Below, piece by piece: positions 10,701 to 23,300 of a DNA stretch of 64,000 nt. The position numbers were made by a program, and so were the translations under genes. Positions within the stretch are counted from its first letter, which is position 1; every line of letters starts with the position of its first letter. The DNA comes from Diadema setosum (Eukaryota; Echinodermata; Echinoidea; Diadematoida; Diadematidae). The DNA lies in assembly GCA_033980235.1 (NCBI GenBank), contig CM067062.1:8268400-8332399 (forward strand). Direction: 5' to 3'. Below the pieces are notes generated by a model. That model made no database searches, was not told the DNA's origin, and saw only the letters and a program-made list of their open reading frames with translations.

Positions 10701-13700
10701 ATGGAGACCATGATTCGCTGATACAATGGTTGCGTGTTAAAAACATTTCATTCCTTCCTTGGTGGTGATCACACGTAGCTGAAATAAAAACTGAATATCA
10801 ACATCTCTTAGCAACATTTCTTAGCAAACATACTGGCGCAAACAATTCACAAACGCTTCAGACACTAATCCACATCTGAGTGATATTGTACACATTTTTT
10901 TTTTCTCTCAGAATGTGTGACACGTTGTTGCCCCCCCCCCCCCCACCAGGATTTCCCTCATTCCGCAATAATTGGGGGCTTGTCCGGGAGGAACTGGACA
11001 TTCAATTCATGTTGTGTTTGGAAGTTGAAGTTCGTCGACGGTATCGTCGTTGCGGAGACGTTGGCTTAGTCCCAGCTACGCATTTTTGATGCGGTGAGTA
11101 GATTGTAGTCACGTTTGTGGTCACTAGTTATATGCATGACAATCGTTTGGTGGGGCGTTTGGTGTAATTTGCCTCCGTGTCTAGGGTAAGGTGAAAACTT
11201 TATGACCTGGAGTTGATTGCGTGTTTGCTGCAAAGTTTTTACCAGTGACGTTTCGTGACTTTGTGTCTTTTTGTTTGCTCTTCCGGACCTATTTGTGGTC
11301 GTTTGCATTTGCCTTTCGTTTGCTGTGACATTCGATTCGGTGGTGTGCATTTTGTGCGGTCGTACAGTAATACGTAGCCATAGCATTACTCGTACAGTAC
11401 TTATCATGGCCGATTTTGATGTGGAAGAATTCCTTGGTCAGGATTTGACAGTGACCGGGTTGAAAAGGCTGGCCAAGGCCAATTTGAAGGCTGTAGCTAA
11501 TAGGCTAGGAGTAGATTTGACCGGTTGCACACGCAAGGCAGAAATTCTTGATGCTGTAGTTAAGCATGCAAACTTGAGCACTGTGCCTCCTGTCGAATTT
11601 TCAGGCAGTGATGGTGAGAGTAAAAAATCACAGAGAGATGATTTGGGTGAGAAGGAGAACTTAGAAATTGAAGAGCGGAGAGATAAGCTCAGAGCGGCAG
11701 AGCATGAGCGTGAGATGGAAAGGAAGAGAATGGAGTTGGAAATGATGCGGTTTGAAGCGGTGAATTCGCAGGCTAGAGACTCCATGCAGAATAGAGGTCA
11801 GAGGTCGATGGGATCTGATTTGGCAAGTAGAGTTAAAGGGGAAGGCTAGTAACTGATCAGTGGGAATCAGTGGAAATGCTGGGAGATGATTGTTCCAATC
11901 CTTATGGGATTCATTCAAGAGTTCATTGTATATCTATTGTTGTGTGAAAATGATTTGCTTCAGAACGGACTCATATTCAAGTAATGTGCAGATTAATGCT
12001 CCGTCACTGACCAGGGACGCTAACCTGGAAGCATTAAACTGCACATTACTTGAATATGACACCATTCTGAAGCAAATCATTTTCACACAACAATAGATAT
12101 ACAATGAACTCTTGAATGAATCCCATAAGGATTGGAACAATCATCTCCCAGCATTTCCACTGATTCCAACTGATCAGTTACTAGCCTTCCCCTTTAAGTT
12201 GATGCCAAAGTTTGATGAGAAGGATTTAGATTAATTTTTCTTAACGTTTGAGAGGGTAGCATTAAATTGGAGTGGCCGAAGGATGGGTGGTCATTGTTAG
12301 TACAACAGGTGCTGACAGGAACTAGGCCCAGGCTGTTTTCTCCTCTCTGAGTTGCGAACATGCATTCAATTATGAGAAAATGAGGGATGCAATTCTGCAG
12401 TCCTATGAACAGGTGCCAGAGGCATATCGGCATCAGTTTCGTAACATCAGATAATCTGAAGGTAAAACTCATGTTGAGTTTTCAAGGAGATCTTACTTAC
12501 GAGGCATTGAGAGAAATTATCCTAGAAGAATGCAAGTATTGCATGGCAGTTGATGTGCGGACGCATGTCAACGACTCCAAAAAGTCCACCGTAAAAACTG
12601 CTGTGATGGTGGCTGACAGTTATAAGCTTACGCATAAGGGGAAGAGGTCACCCCCTGTTAGGCGGAAACTTTCCCAGGGAGAGAAGTCTGGTGAGGCTGG
12701 TGGAAAGTCTAAACCCAGTGCCCATTCAGCAAGTGGTCGTGCTAAGCAGAGCAGTGGTGTTAGGAATGAAAGAATGCTCATTTGCTACTACTGTAAGTCG
12801 GAGGGATATGTAAAAACTCAGTGCCCTAAGCTAAAGCTGAAAAATGCTGAAAAACAACCGAAATCAGAGCCAAATGGTTTTGTACGTGTGTCAAGTGGAG
12901 TGCATGGAATGAGTCAGAGTGTAGCAACTCAAACTCAGTGCATGAAAGATGATTAGATTGGTGAGACGTACAAGAATTTTGTGTCCTGTGGTGTGGTCAG
13001 ATTCAGTAGGGGTGATGAGATTCCTGTCACCATCTTGAGAGATACAGGGGCCACACAAACTCTTCTCGTCATAGATTAGCCGTCATTGGCTGAAAGTGAT
13101 TTCAGTGGCAAACAGGTTCTTATCCAGGATGTCAATGGGTGATATAAACCCATCCCGCTGTACAGTGTTGAGTTGAAGAGTCAACTTGTGTCTGGGTTGG
13201 TGACAGTTGGTGTAGGTGACAATCTGCCGATGAGAGGTATTTCTCTTCTCTTGGGAAATGATTTGGCTGGTGGTAAGGTAGTGCCATCACCCGTTGTGTG
13301 TTCTCAACCGGTTAGTGATTCAGCTACAGAAACCTTGGAGCAGAAAATCCCAGGTATTGTTCCATTGTGCGTTGTGACAAGAGCACAAATGACGAGAGAG
13401 AAAGAGAACAAGAAAGGAGACAATGAAGCTGAAGTCACATTGGGAGATACATTTCTCGCCGAAACGAGTGAGAGTATGGATGAAGCGGTTCATTCTGAGC
13501 CAATTTTCAGTCAGTCTGCTTTGATTGAAGCACAGGCAGAAATAGATGCAGGTGGTAAGAGCATGAATGACTTCTCTGGTGTTGCTGCAGTCCATCTACA
13601 GGATGATGTACCCAGTGGTGCAGAGAGTCTGCCTGAAGTAGACCTCAAGTCAGGAATGATTCCCAGGGCAGACAATTCCAAGGTGATGTCTAATCCAGCG

Positions 13701-16700
13701 ATATTGCTTGGTCATTTGCCGGAATCAGAGAGGAAGGATGTGGTTGGAATTTTTCAAGATTTTCCAGAGGTGTGTAGGGACAAGTTAGGTTACGCAACTA
13801 ACACCGTTCACAAGGATGACGTAGGTGAGAGCGAACCAATAAAACAGCACCCATACAGACTTCATCCTGACAAGAAAGCTCTTGTAAACAAACAAAAAAA
13901 AAGTAGAGTATGCATGCTTGAACGCTTGAACATGGTATCATAGAAGAAAGCAACAGTAGTTGGAGTTCACCAATAGTACTGGTTCCGAAGCCAGATGGGT
14001 CGACAAAGTTTTGTATTGATTTCCGCAAAGTCAATGCGGTTACGAAGACGGATTCTTTTCCTCTTCCTCGTTTTGAGGATTGCATAGATCAGGTTGGAAA
14101 TGCAGCCTATGTGAGCAAGATAGATCTCATGAAAAGATATTGGCAGGTGCCACTATCAGCGGAAGCAAACGAAATCTCAGCGTTTGTGACCCCACAATCT
14201 CTCTTCCAATGTCGAGAATGATGAATGGTGTGATCTCATGGCATGGAAACTGTGTAGTCTGCCTAGATGATGTCTTGGTATATAGCAGTAGTTGGAAGGA
14301 GCATGTAGCTCATCTGAGAGATCTGTTTGGAAGGCTTTCCAAGGCAGGACTAGTCGTGAACTTTGAAAAATGTGAATTTGCCAAAACCACTGTGACCTAA
14401 TTGGGTCATGAGATAGGTCAAGGTCGTGTGTTTCCACATAGTGCCAAAGTCCAGGCAATCGTAGATTTCCCCTCCCCCTCCTCCATGAAAGAGCTCCTCC
14501 GTTTTCTTGGGAACTTCAGTGATGAGGTACCCGCATTCCGGCATAGGTAATGAGGTTGTTGTGTTACAACGTAGCCAGTGCTAGGTCGTTCTTATTCGTT
14601 TTTATGCATATCTATTAAGCAAACTGCCTACACGTACCGTCGCGCACGTAGCATGGCACTGCCGTCATGAATATTCATATACACGTGAATGTCGTAACAA
14701 TGATTGTTCGTCTGCACCAACCAGTGCGAGTTTAATGGTGTCAAAGGCGACGCACGTACCACGGCACTGCCGTCATGAATATTCATATACATGTGAATAT
14801 CGTTACAATGATTGTTCGTCTGCACCAACCAATGTGGTGTCAAAGGCGGTACCATGAGTTTTACGATTGTGAATACGTCGAGATGTTTAGGTCGATCACG
14901 GTAGAATTGGAATAGATTGGGTGCAGTTACCAGTTGATATAAGATCGATGTAAAGTGATGATCGATCAACGTAATTAATCGATTTTCGCAAAGATCGATT
15001 CTATATGTTTAATCTTATGGTTGAAGTGTGCACAGCTTAGTTTTGCTAACGATTTTATTCGTTTGAAAATCCGACTGGAAAGGCCAGTATATACATACAT
15101 ACCACAGTGTAAGTAAGAAAAAGTAGTGTAGTTATTTTTGTTAGAAAGTGTTGACCATCAAAGACAGGCACAGTTTTCTTCTGTGGGGGAGATATGTCAT
15201 GAATATGCATATTGGTAAAAAGGGGGGTGGCCTGTTCGGGCCACGGTGGAAGACAAGATGGGAAAATGAAGAAGGGAAAATGAAGTTCTCAGATCAATCA
15301 TGTCTCAGCTATTATAATCGGCCCATATCATACAAATAAGCTAAAATGCTGAAAGCATATGAACAGTATTCCATACCTTTTGCCCTTTGGCACGTTGGGA
15401 TGGACGCATTCCAGCCAGATATATTACTGTCCAGATATCGCATGCATCGTATAGTGGCACTGCCATTGATGACGTAATTGTCATTGCAAGTGAGAGTCAA
15501 CAACGATCCTAATGACGTCATCCCTGAGTCCCATTCTCCATTAGACACGTTACCAGGATGATCACAAAACCTTCTAGGGGATGATACATTAGAATTATCT
15601 TGCAGGAAGAGAGAGAGAGAGAGAATGAGAGGCGGTTTCAAATGAAATCCCACAAATAAATATTAACAGGAATCACTACATAGTTCTTACCTCTGGTAAG
15701 GTTTCTTCCTGTAAGGTATTAAACATTCTTTTAGTCATGGTAATAACTATGTCTTTGTCTATCATGTCTATGTCATTGATACTGTAAAGAGATGCACTTA
15801 GGCTTTCTCATCAAAGCTATGTAGTTCGATCTTCTTCTGTTTTTTTTTATTTCTTTTGTGTTTACCCTTCACATACTCACAATCTTCGTATATTTCTATC
15901 AAGATTTTAAATCCGCAAAGTGAATAAATAATGAATTAAGAAGAAGCATTTCGCCAATACAGAGGTAAGATGTACTAACAGCTCAGTCTTTTCTTTATGT
16001 TAATACTGTCACCGTTAGGTAATACATACAAAGTTCTTTGAAGGAGCGATTAGGAATGAAATAAGAGAAATATAATGAACCTTTACAAGACGAATTCATT
16101 AACACCTTCAAAACAGTTTTGTAAATCTTTATCGCCTAGCTATGTTTCCTTTTACTTTTACAAGAGTGCAATTTGATCACTTGTTACAGACAGAAGTCTA
16201 TAAATGATATTTGAATACATGCCTTTTTGGGGGTTAAATGTAAACGATAAACATTTCTATGAAATAACATAAATTTGCTTACAATATCTTAACCACCCTT
16301 ACTCTTTTTCCTGAGTTGTGCGAGGTAACTAATCATTGTTTTTTTTATTATTATTATTATTATTGAAAACACGCTGTAAGACCATTTTACTCGACAATCT
16401 ATGATTATTGAAGAAGAACAAAAGTAGAAAAATATAAGGATTCAAAACAAGGCAAGTGCCAAAATGTGTCTCGTCCATTCGCGTAGAAGAAACTAATGTT
16501 TTTCTAACTCCCAGAAGTTCATTGACCCCGCCTATGACCTTTGACCTTGTGGTGATCTTCAACTCAGAAGGGACATTTACCAGGAAGTTTGGTCACAAAT
16601 GAACACATGGATCAAAAGTTATGAGCCAAAAGTTATTGGGCCCTAAAAGTTCGTTGATCCCTGTCTGTGACCTTTGACCTTGTGATAAACTTCAAATCCC

Positions 16701-17263
16701 CAAGGAACATCTACCATCCAAGTTTGGTTACAAACAGAGATATGGATCAAAAGTTTTTAGCCATCATCAAAACGCGCCGTAAAAACTTAACATTGAGCCC
16801 TAAAGTTCATTGACCCTGCCTGTGACCTTTGACCTTGAGGTGACGTTCATGTTCGGTAAATGTGTAACTTTGTATAGCCACTCTTCCTTCCAAGTTTGAT
16901 TGCAATTGAAGTCCTCAGCAGAGAGTTATTTAAGTTTTTGAAGCGACGGACGGACAGACGCCGCAGGCGATCCCTTAGTCTCCCCTCACCTCCGGTGGGC
17001 TCGATAAATATACTGTCGGCCACTTCGCAGGATGGTGATGCAGAATTCCACACTGGGAAGTAATTTGACCGTCCAGGTCGTCCACCACACCGCAGTGTCG
17101 CGTTACCAATAATGGCGTAACCTTTCTCACAGACAAGAGTTGTCTTCGAACCGAACCAAGTGACGTTTGAATCCCATTTTCCGTTTTGAACAATGCCAAG
17201 TTTATCGCAAAAGCCATAAGAAACTACAAATAAAGAGAGAAATATGATACCAAGATGTACAAA

Positions 17264-17301
<38 letters not shown>

Positions 17302-20300
17302 TCCTGCATTGATTCTCGTTATTCTGAAGGCTCGTTATACCCAGGTTTAACCATTCGAAAAACAGAAAGTTCGCACGCCCATAAGTTCGTTTGTCCGAAA
17401 ATGAAATAAAGGGGTTCGTTGATCTGAATATTCGTTCTTCTTTCTAGCGGTTTGTTAGTCCAAAGGTTCATTAATCTGAAAATGAAATTAGGTTCAACAT
17501 TTTGAGAGATTAATAGTTAGAAAATGAAGTAAGCTTCGTCATTTAAGTGACATAAAATTGGTTATTCCAAAATGTTTGTAAATCCGGAAGCTCGTAAATC
17601 CAAAAAAGGATTGCCATTCCGAAAATAACAATAATCGATAATAGGATTTGTTAGATCAAAAATGTTAAAAAAAAAGGACATTCGTTTACCCAAAAATGAT
17701 TATGAGATTATTAGGACCTATATATTAACTTTGAAACCGTGTTAGAGATTTTCAAAAGTTAAATGAGAGCATCCAATTCTCATTGATCCACGGAACAGGC
17801 ATGTGAGTCATTCGTTTTATAAAATAAGCTAGTAAATTCATTCATTTATTGCCATATCATACGTGTGGTACTCCTACAACACTGTACAAGGCTTGAGCCA
17901 TGCGTTTGGATTTTACCAGACGCATGGCTCAGCGTGGATCAGTAAAAGTAAACGCATGAATTCAATCAGATTGCAGAGATTCTCAAGCCCATTTTATAAA
18001 TTTGTGAGACATACGGACTAGTGATACAGGAGGGCGCTGTCTTCTGCCAATGTTAGAACTCGTGCCAACTGATACCAATGTATTTGATGTTTTCGACCAA
18101 CAACTGCCATGTTCCGAACGTCCAAATAGAACCAAATCGCAAGGTCAGTATTTGAAAATGGTTAAAAGAATTCCAATGTAATTCATATTTTGAGACGGCA
18201 TGAAGTAAATGAACTAATGTTAGCGATGATTTCACGATTATTCAACCTGCATAGAAGAGAGCGCAGGAAACACGCGCCGCGATCTCCATGAATAGATAAT
18301 TAAAGGTACTGTTTACCATTGGGAGCAGTGATTTATAAAATGTTCAAGATATCACATTTGGTGTATATGTGTATATAGGTCAGTTGTATCACAAAACATC
18401 CTATCATGTACAAATTTCACGGGTCTAGGGCAATTACCCCCTGGGCAATTGCCCCGGACCCTTCCCCTGGCCCTAATCCAAATCCTAATCATGAACCTTA
18501 TCCTAACCCAAACCAACTCCTAACCCTAAACCTAACGCTAACTCTGATCTTCATTCTTACCTTACCACCAACCAGTATAATTTTTAGCTGGGGGAGGGGG
18601 TACTTGCCTTACTTATCATTATTATAATGATTCAAGTGTTTGAACACTGGTTGTTTCTATCCCTTACTCACATTTTAGAACTATTTTGCAGCACTAAAGC
18701 TGGGTTTTTGTTTCATCTGCATCAAGCATTGCATTAAATCATAAAACATATGTCTATTTTTTTAAACATTCAAAATTGAGTTGGGCTGCTTGTTAATGTA
18801 TCCGAAGTGAGAAATAAGGTCTTTTCACCGCAGAAACGATAATGTGAAAAAAAAAGAAAGACTTCCGAACAATACTTACCATTAAATGCATAATATTCAA
18901 GAGGTTTGAATTCTAGCTGGGCCTTGCTTGGACATGACCACTTACGAAGATGAGAATCGGACATCAAAATAAAATTCTCTGATGACATGCACACACATTC
19001 GAGTTTGTGTATGACAGCTACGTCAAAGGCTAATCCTCGACACATGGTGGCGCACTCTATATCTGACAGCGCGCCAAGCTTAATGATCAAGCTGCTGTCC
19101 AGTGGGCCTGACATGCTTTCGAAGCATCCTAAATATCCAGGTTCTGCGAGAATACAGATCAAAGAGTAAATATACCTTAAAGGAAATACACATTCGTGCC
19201 GAACATCTATGACAGCTTTTTGATATATCTGATAGTAGTATAGTCTTTATCACGTTCTACAATCTTGACTTATCCTTACGTTCCTTCGAGGGGCTATATA
19301 TGTACGACTTTGCACGTTACACTTAAAAGAAAGAGAGAGACAACAATTCTTCGGAGATGTAGGTCAAATATCCAGAATAGCATCAACACCATGATTCAAA
19401 TGAGATCATGACATTAACTATGTAACATGTTGTGAACTCAAGATACTTATTTTGTGAATGAAATATCCTACTTTTCCACTTCTCTTGAATAGGCCCACAA
19501 ATGAACTCCTTCTGAAAAGGAGTCTTTTAAATAAAAAATATCTCATGTAGATATACTCCAGAGGAACATCTTTCCACAATCCTGACCGATTCAGAATTGT
19601 AATTTTGACACTAACTTCTTGAGCAAAACGAAAAAAAAAAAATTTAGGAAGTTCAATGTATAGTTTCTTTTTTGTTGGGCTGTAGTGTTCGAAATTTTTT
19701 TCACTCTTTCTTGCAATGGAAATTTTCGCTTAAATGTCTTCAGATTTATTACTACTACAGTTCGACCTCGATTATGCGGCCTCCTTTTATCTGGAAATCT
19801 CTTTTATCCGGACGCCTTCACGCAGTAAAGGACTTTTTTTATTCAAAAATTGAGAGAAAACAGTGACTTTAAACTCAATTAAAATTTCTACAAAATTCAC
19901 ACGATTTACCTACAATATTCCCGGCAGAACTAACATAAATTCACACCGCATTATCATCATCAAAGTAAGCAGTCATGATCTATAAAGATATACTTTATTT
20001 TTGTGAAGAAGGTACTACAATTTTGAGCAGGCTAGCATCGATTACACCACCGTTGCGGGGTACGCTACTAGCTGCCTAGCTGCCAGTGCACTTGGACGGC
20101 AACTTGGACGGCAGCTGTACACATTAAAATTGTGTCTCCCATATCCGGCCAATTCGCTTATCCGGATGAGCACCGGTCCCGACATGGCCGGATAATCGAG
20201 GTCGAACTGTACACCAAGAATACAGTTTTAAGTTCTCTTACATTTTAATTCAACTCCAACATTCTACACCAGAGCAAAGGATTTGTAATGTGTGTACGCA

Positions 20301-23300
20301 TTTTGTATTAGAGCACCTGCCTCTCATTCCTAGGAGAAAATGTCAGGATTAAACAAAAATGCAAAAACAAACAAACAAACAAACAAACATATCCAACACA
20401 AAAAGAGGCAAAAGCACGAGCCATAGTTACTTACCCCAGCACTTTAGCTTCAGTGCTTTTTCAGAAGGGCATATGTCGATCGGCCTCGAGCAGTCCATTA
20501 CGCTTTGCGAATCTGTGAAATAATATTAAGCAATAAACAAGAAAAATTTGATTCAAAAAAACAAAAATGTGTCTTAGTTTATTTGCTCAGACATTCAATC
20601 CACACTATCACAGTATAAATAGATTATTTTATGAAAGGAGTTGAATCAGCTTATGGAGTACAGAAATGCTGTTACATATCTGTTTGCATAATAACACAAA
20701 TTCAATAATCTTTATAGCTTAAGAATGACTGACGACTATTTTGAAAAAAACAAATGATGTAATAAAAAAATGCTCATTGTGAATATTAGATCTTGATTTC
20801 GGACTGGTATTCCAAACCTCCCACAGCCAGCGATAAAGAACTTTAAAAACTATAGAGTACTCGGCCGGGAGACCCGTTCGAGGACATGTACCCCCTATCT
20901 CCGATACCCGCCCCCATAATCCATAAAGCTTGCTTATTAGGGCAAGATGTTGTATAACATGGTAATTGTCGCGTAATACAGTGACATGCAGCACTCGGCA
21001 CATCTGACACGGCGTACAGGTCGGAACAAAGAAGGCGCCGCGTCACCACAAACTGTTGTGTAGAATGGCCACCTATTCACGTTCTAGGGAAGTCTCAAGA
21101 AAATCCGTTCAGTAACAATCAGGTTATTGCATAATTAAGCATTTTTACAAAGTTCGACCTGATCAAGGTGACCTTTGTCCCTGCGAAAGGTGGAACAGTG
21201 GAGACAGCATTATCAATAGGTAAAAGTATCCAGACTTGACTATGATAGATTTACATAAGAGTTGGGAAAAAAAAAAACAATCGGTCAAGAAACACTGCCG
21301 GTATCACGCAGACAAGCAGACCATGAAAAATTAACGTTTTACGTATAAAGACGAAACAACAATCAAAACCGACAATCGTCTTTGTTTTTCCATAATGCAC
21401 CTTCATGCCAAATTTGGATAAGATCCAAGACCAACTGCAGTCAGTAGAGCCTTCATATTAAAAAACATTTTTTTTTTAAATGCGGTCGACGCGGTGGCGG
21501 ACGCAGCGGCGGACGCGCTGGCCCCGGCGCGACGAGGCCAAATCCATAGTGTCCTCCGAACTCTGAAATAATATTTTCACACTGTTTTTTAGCCTAGTGG
21601 GATTTTCTGAAAAAAATAATTTGAATGCCAGAGTTGTTCATTCTTATTCCTTTTGTACATATAGAAAATCTAACTTTTTAACATAATATTCAGGAATGCT
21701 AAAGGAAAAAAAATAATAGATTGTTCCCATGCAAAATCATAGGCGTAAAAGTTACTGTAAAGTAGTTAGCAATGAATAATACTTATGAAGATTTGGGATG
21801 ATGAATAATTGGGATGCAAGAGGATTCACAAAAATTAGAGATCTTTCGTGGCCTTTCCATAAAATCTGAATCTGAGTACTTCTGCATAGCGTGCTGAGTA
21901 GAACTTTTTAGTTCTTTTCAGCAGCATGGCGTAGTATAATCTGACTTATTTACCGTCATTAAAAAGAATGCTTTTTTACAACCTTATTTGCTTAATGAAT
22001 GTTGCGATGCTATTCTACTTTATTTGGCAAGGTACATACTTTTTTCCATTTCATTTGACTTCTTGACCATTGTTCCACGTAACGCTAAAGTACTCTTTGT
22101 GTAAAGACATATCAATATTATACCGAATGTATGCAAAAAGTATATCAAATATTTGAATAACTCTAAAGATTAGCAGTTCATAAAATTGAGAAAATATTCA
22201 TGATTATGAAAGTGTGAGTTTATTTTCATTTGAAAACCGTTTTGTGCCAGGTGTAAGAAAATTATATCAAATATTGCATATAATTATTTGCTATAGACAA
22301 CCACATCTCTCCCATCCCCTTCTACTTTCCGAGTGCGCCACAGCTCTGTCTACAGCCCTCTCTCCACTGCCCTGTGCACGATCAGCGGATATTTCACCTT
22401 TAAAGGATTGTATATGAGACATAAGTATATGCATATCTAACAGAATGATTTTCTAGTGACAATTTCCTGCTACCTGATAGCAGAAGTGAAAATAAGCAGA
22501 GGGTGATTCTCATCCGACATGATAACATGCGGTATATTAACAATCCAATCTACACACTATTATAAGTTATTTTGAGTGTACGTCACGAGACCGACACCCA
22601 CAAGTCGTACGACCTACGAGTCATAACAAAGCCCATGAGTCATACTGTCCACGAGTTATGCAGCCCAAGAGTCATACAACCCTTGAGTTCTAAACTAAGC
22701 AAACAAGGCCTACGAGACCTACACATTACTAACGCCCCATTCATTACTTTCATTACATTCATGTCGAACTCGCGGGCTGTTTTAACCTTGTGTTGAACTC
22801 ATGAGTCTTATTTGCCTACAGTGTCCAACTTATGGACTGTATGACTCGTGGCCTGTATGACTCATGGACCTTTCTTTTCTGTATGACTCGTAGGTGTCAG
22901 CCTCGTGGGTGTCAGCCTCGTGGGATGATCCTCGTTGTTTTTACAAGCCCCTATAAAACCAAATGCTATCAATGTGCAGAGACTTTAGTTTTTGTATACA
23001 TTCGAGTCCGGGTTTTCGAAACAACAAATCTGCACTCCTCAGACTGAGAAACTGTAGCTGTCCACTGTTGTTCTTTTTCATTTCTGGCTCTTGGCAGTAT
23101 CTGCGCCATCACTTATTAATGAGTTCTAAGTGAGCGGCAGTTTTCCTATCAATAATCAAGCACAGTTCGATTTGATTTTGTTTGATTCAATTGCAGATGG
23201 CTTGTGTCACACCGGGAAGTGAAACATTCTACTTCAGTTCAATTACTACATTCGCCCCTTTCAATAGGTTGTATTACACGATAACAATATCATGTGCATG

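Larger units (their letters stand above)
10973..14548 (+). mobile_element. Ty3/gypsy retrotransposon relic, internal region
   Basis: A decayed sense-strand element inside receptor intron 7 (antisense to the gene). In order: a primer-binding site, gag start, an inserted palindromic MITE, the rest of gag with a zinc knuckle, protease, and part of reverse transcriptase. There are stops and frameshifts throughout, and RNase H, integrase and clear LTRs are missing. It is a 3'-truncated fossil. Confidence 0.88.

Noticed and set aside
11890..12140. Two overlapping ~68-codon frames on opposite strands with nearly the same protein
   Set aside because: They are produced by the palindromic arms of the TTAA element and are not genes.
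20719..21049. Minus-strand frames of 68-94 codons with several cysteines, as a possible extra receptor exon
   Set aside because: No phase 1 splice sites around them and no domain pattern; the neighbouring exons already join in phase without them.
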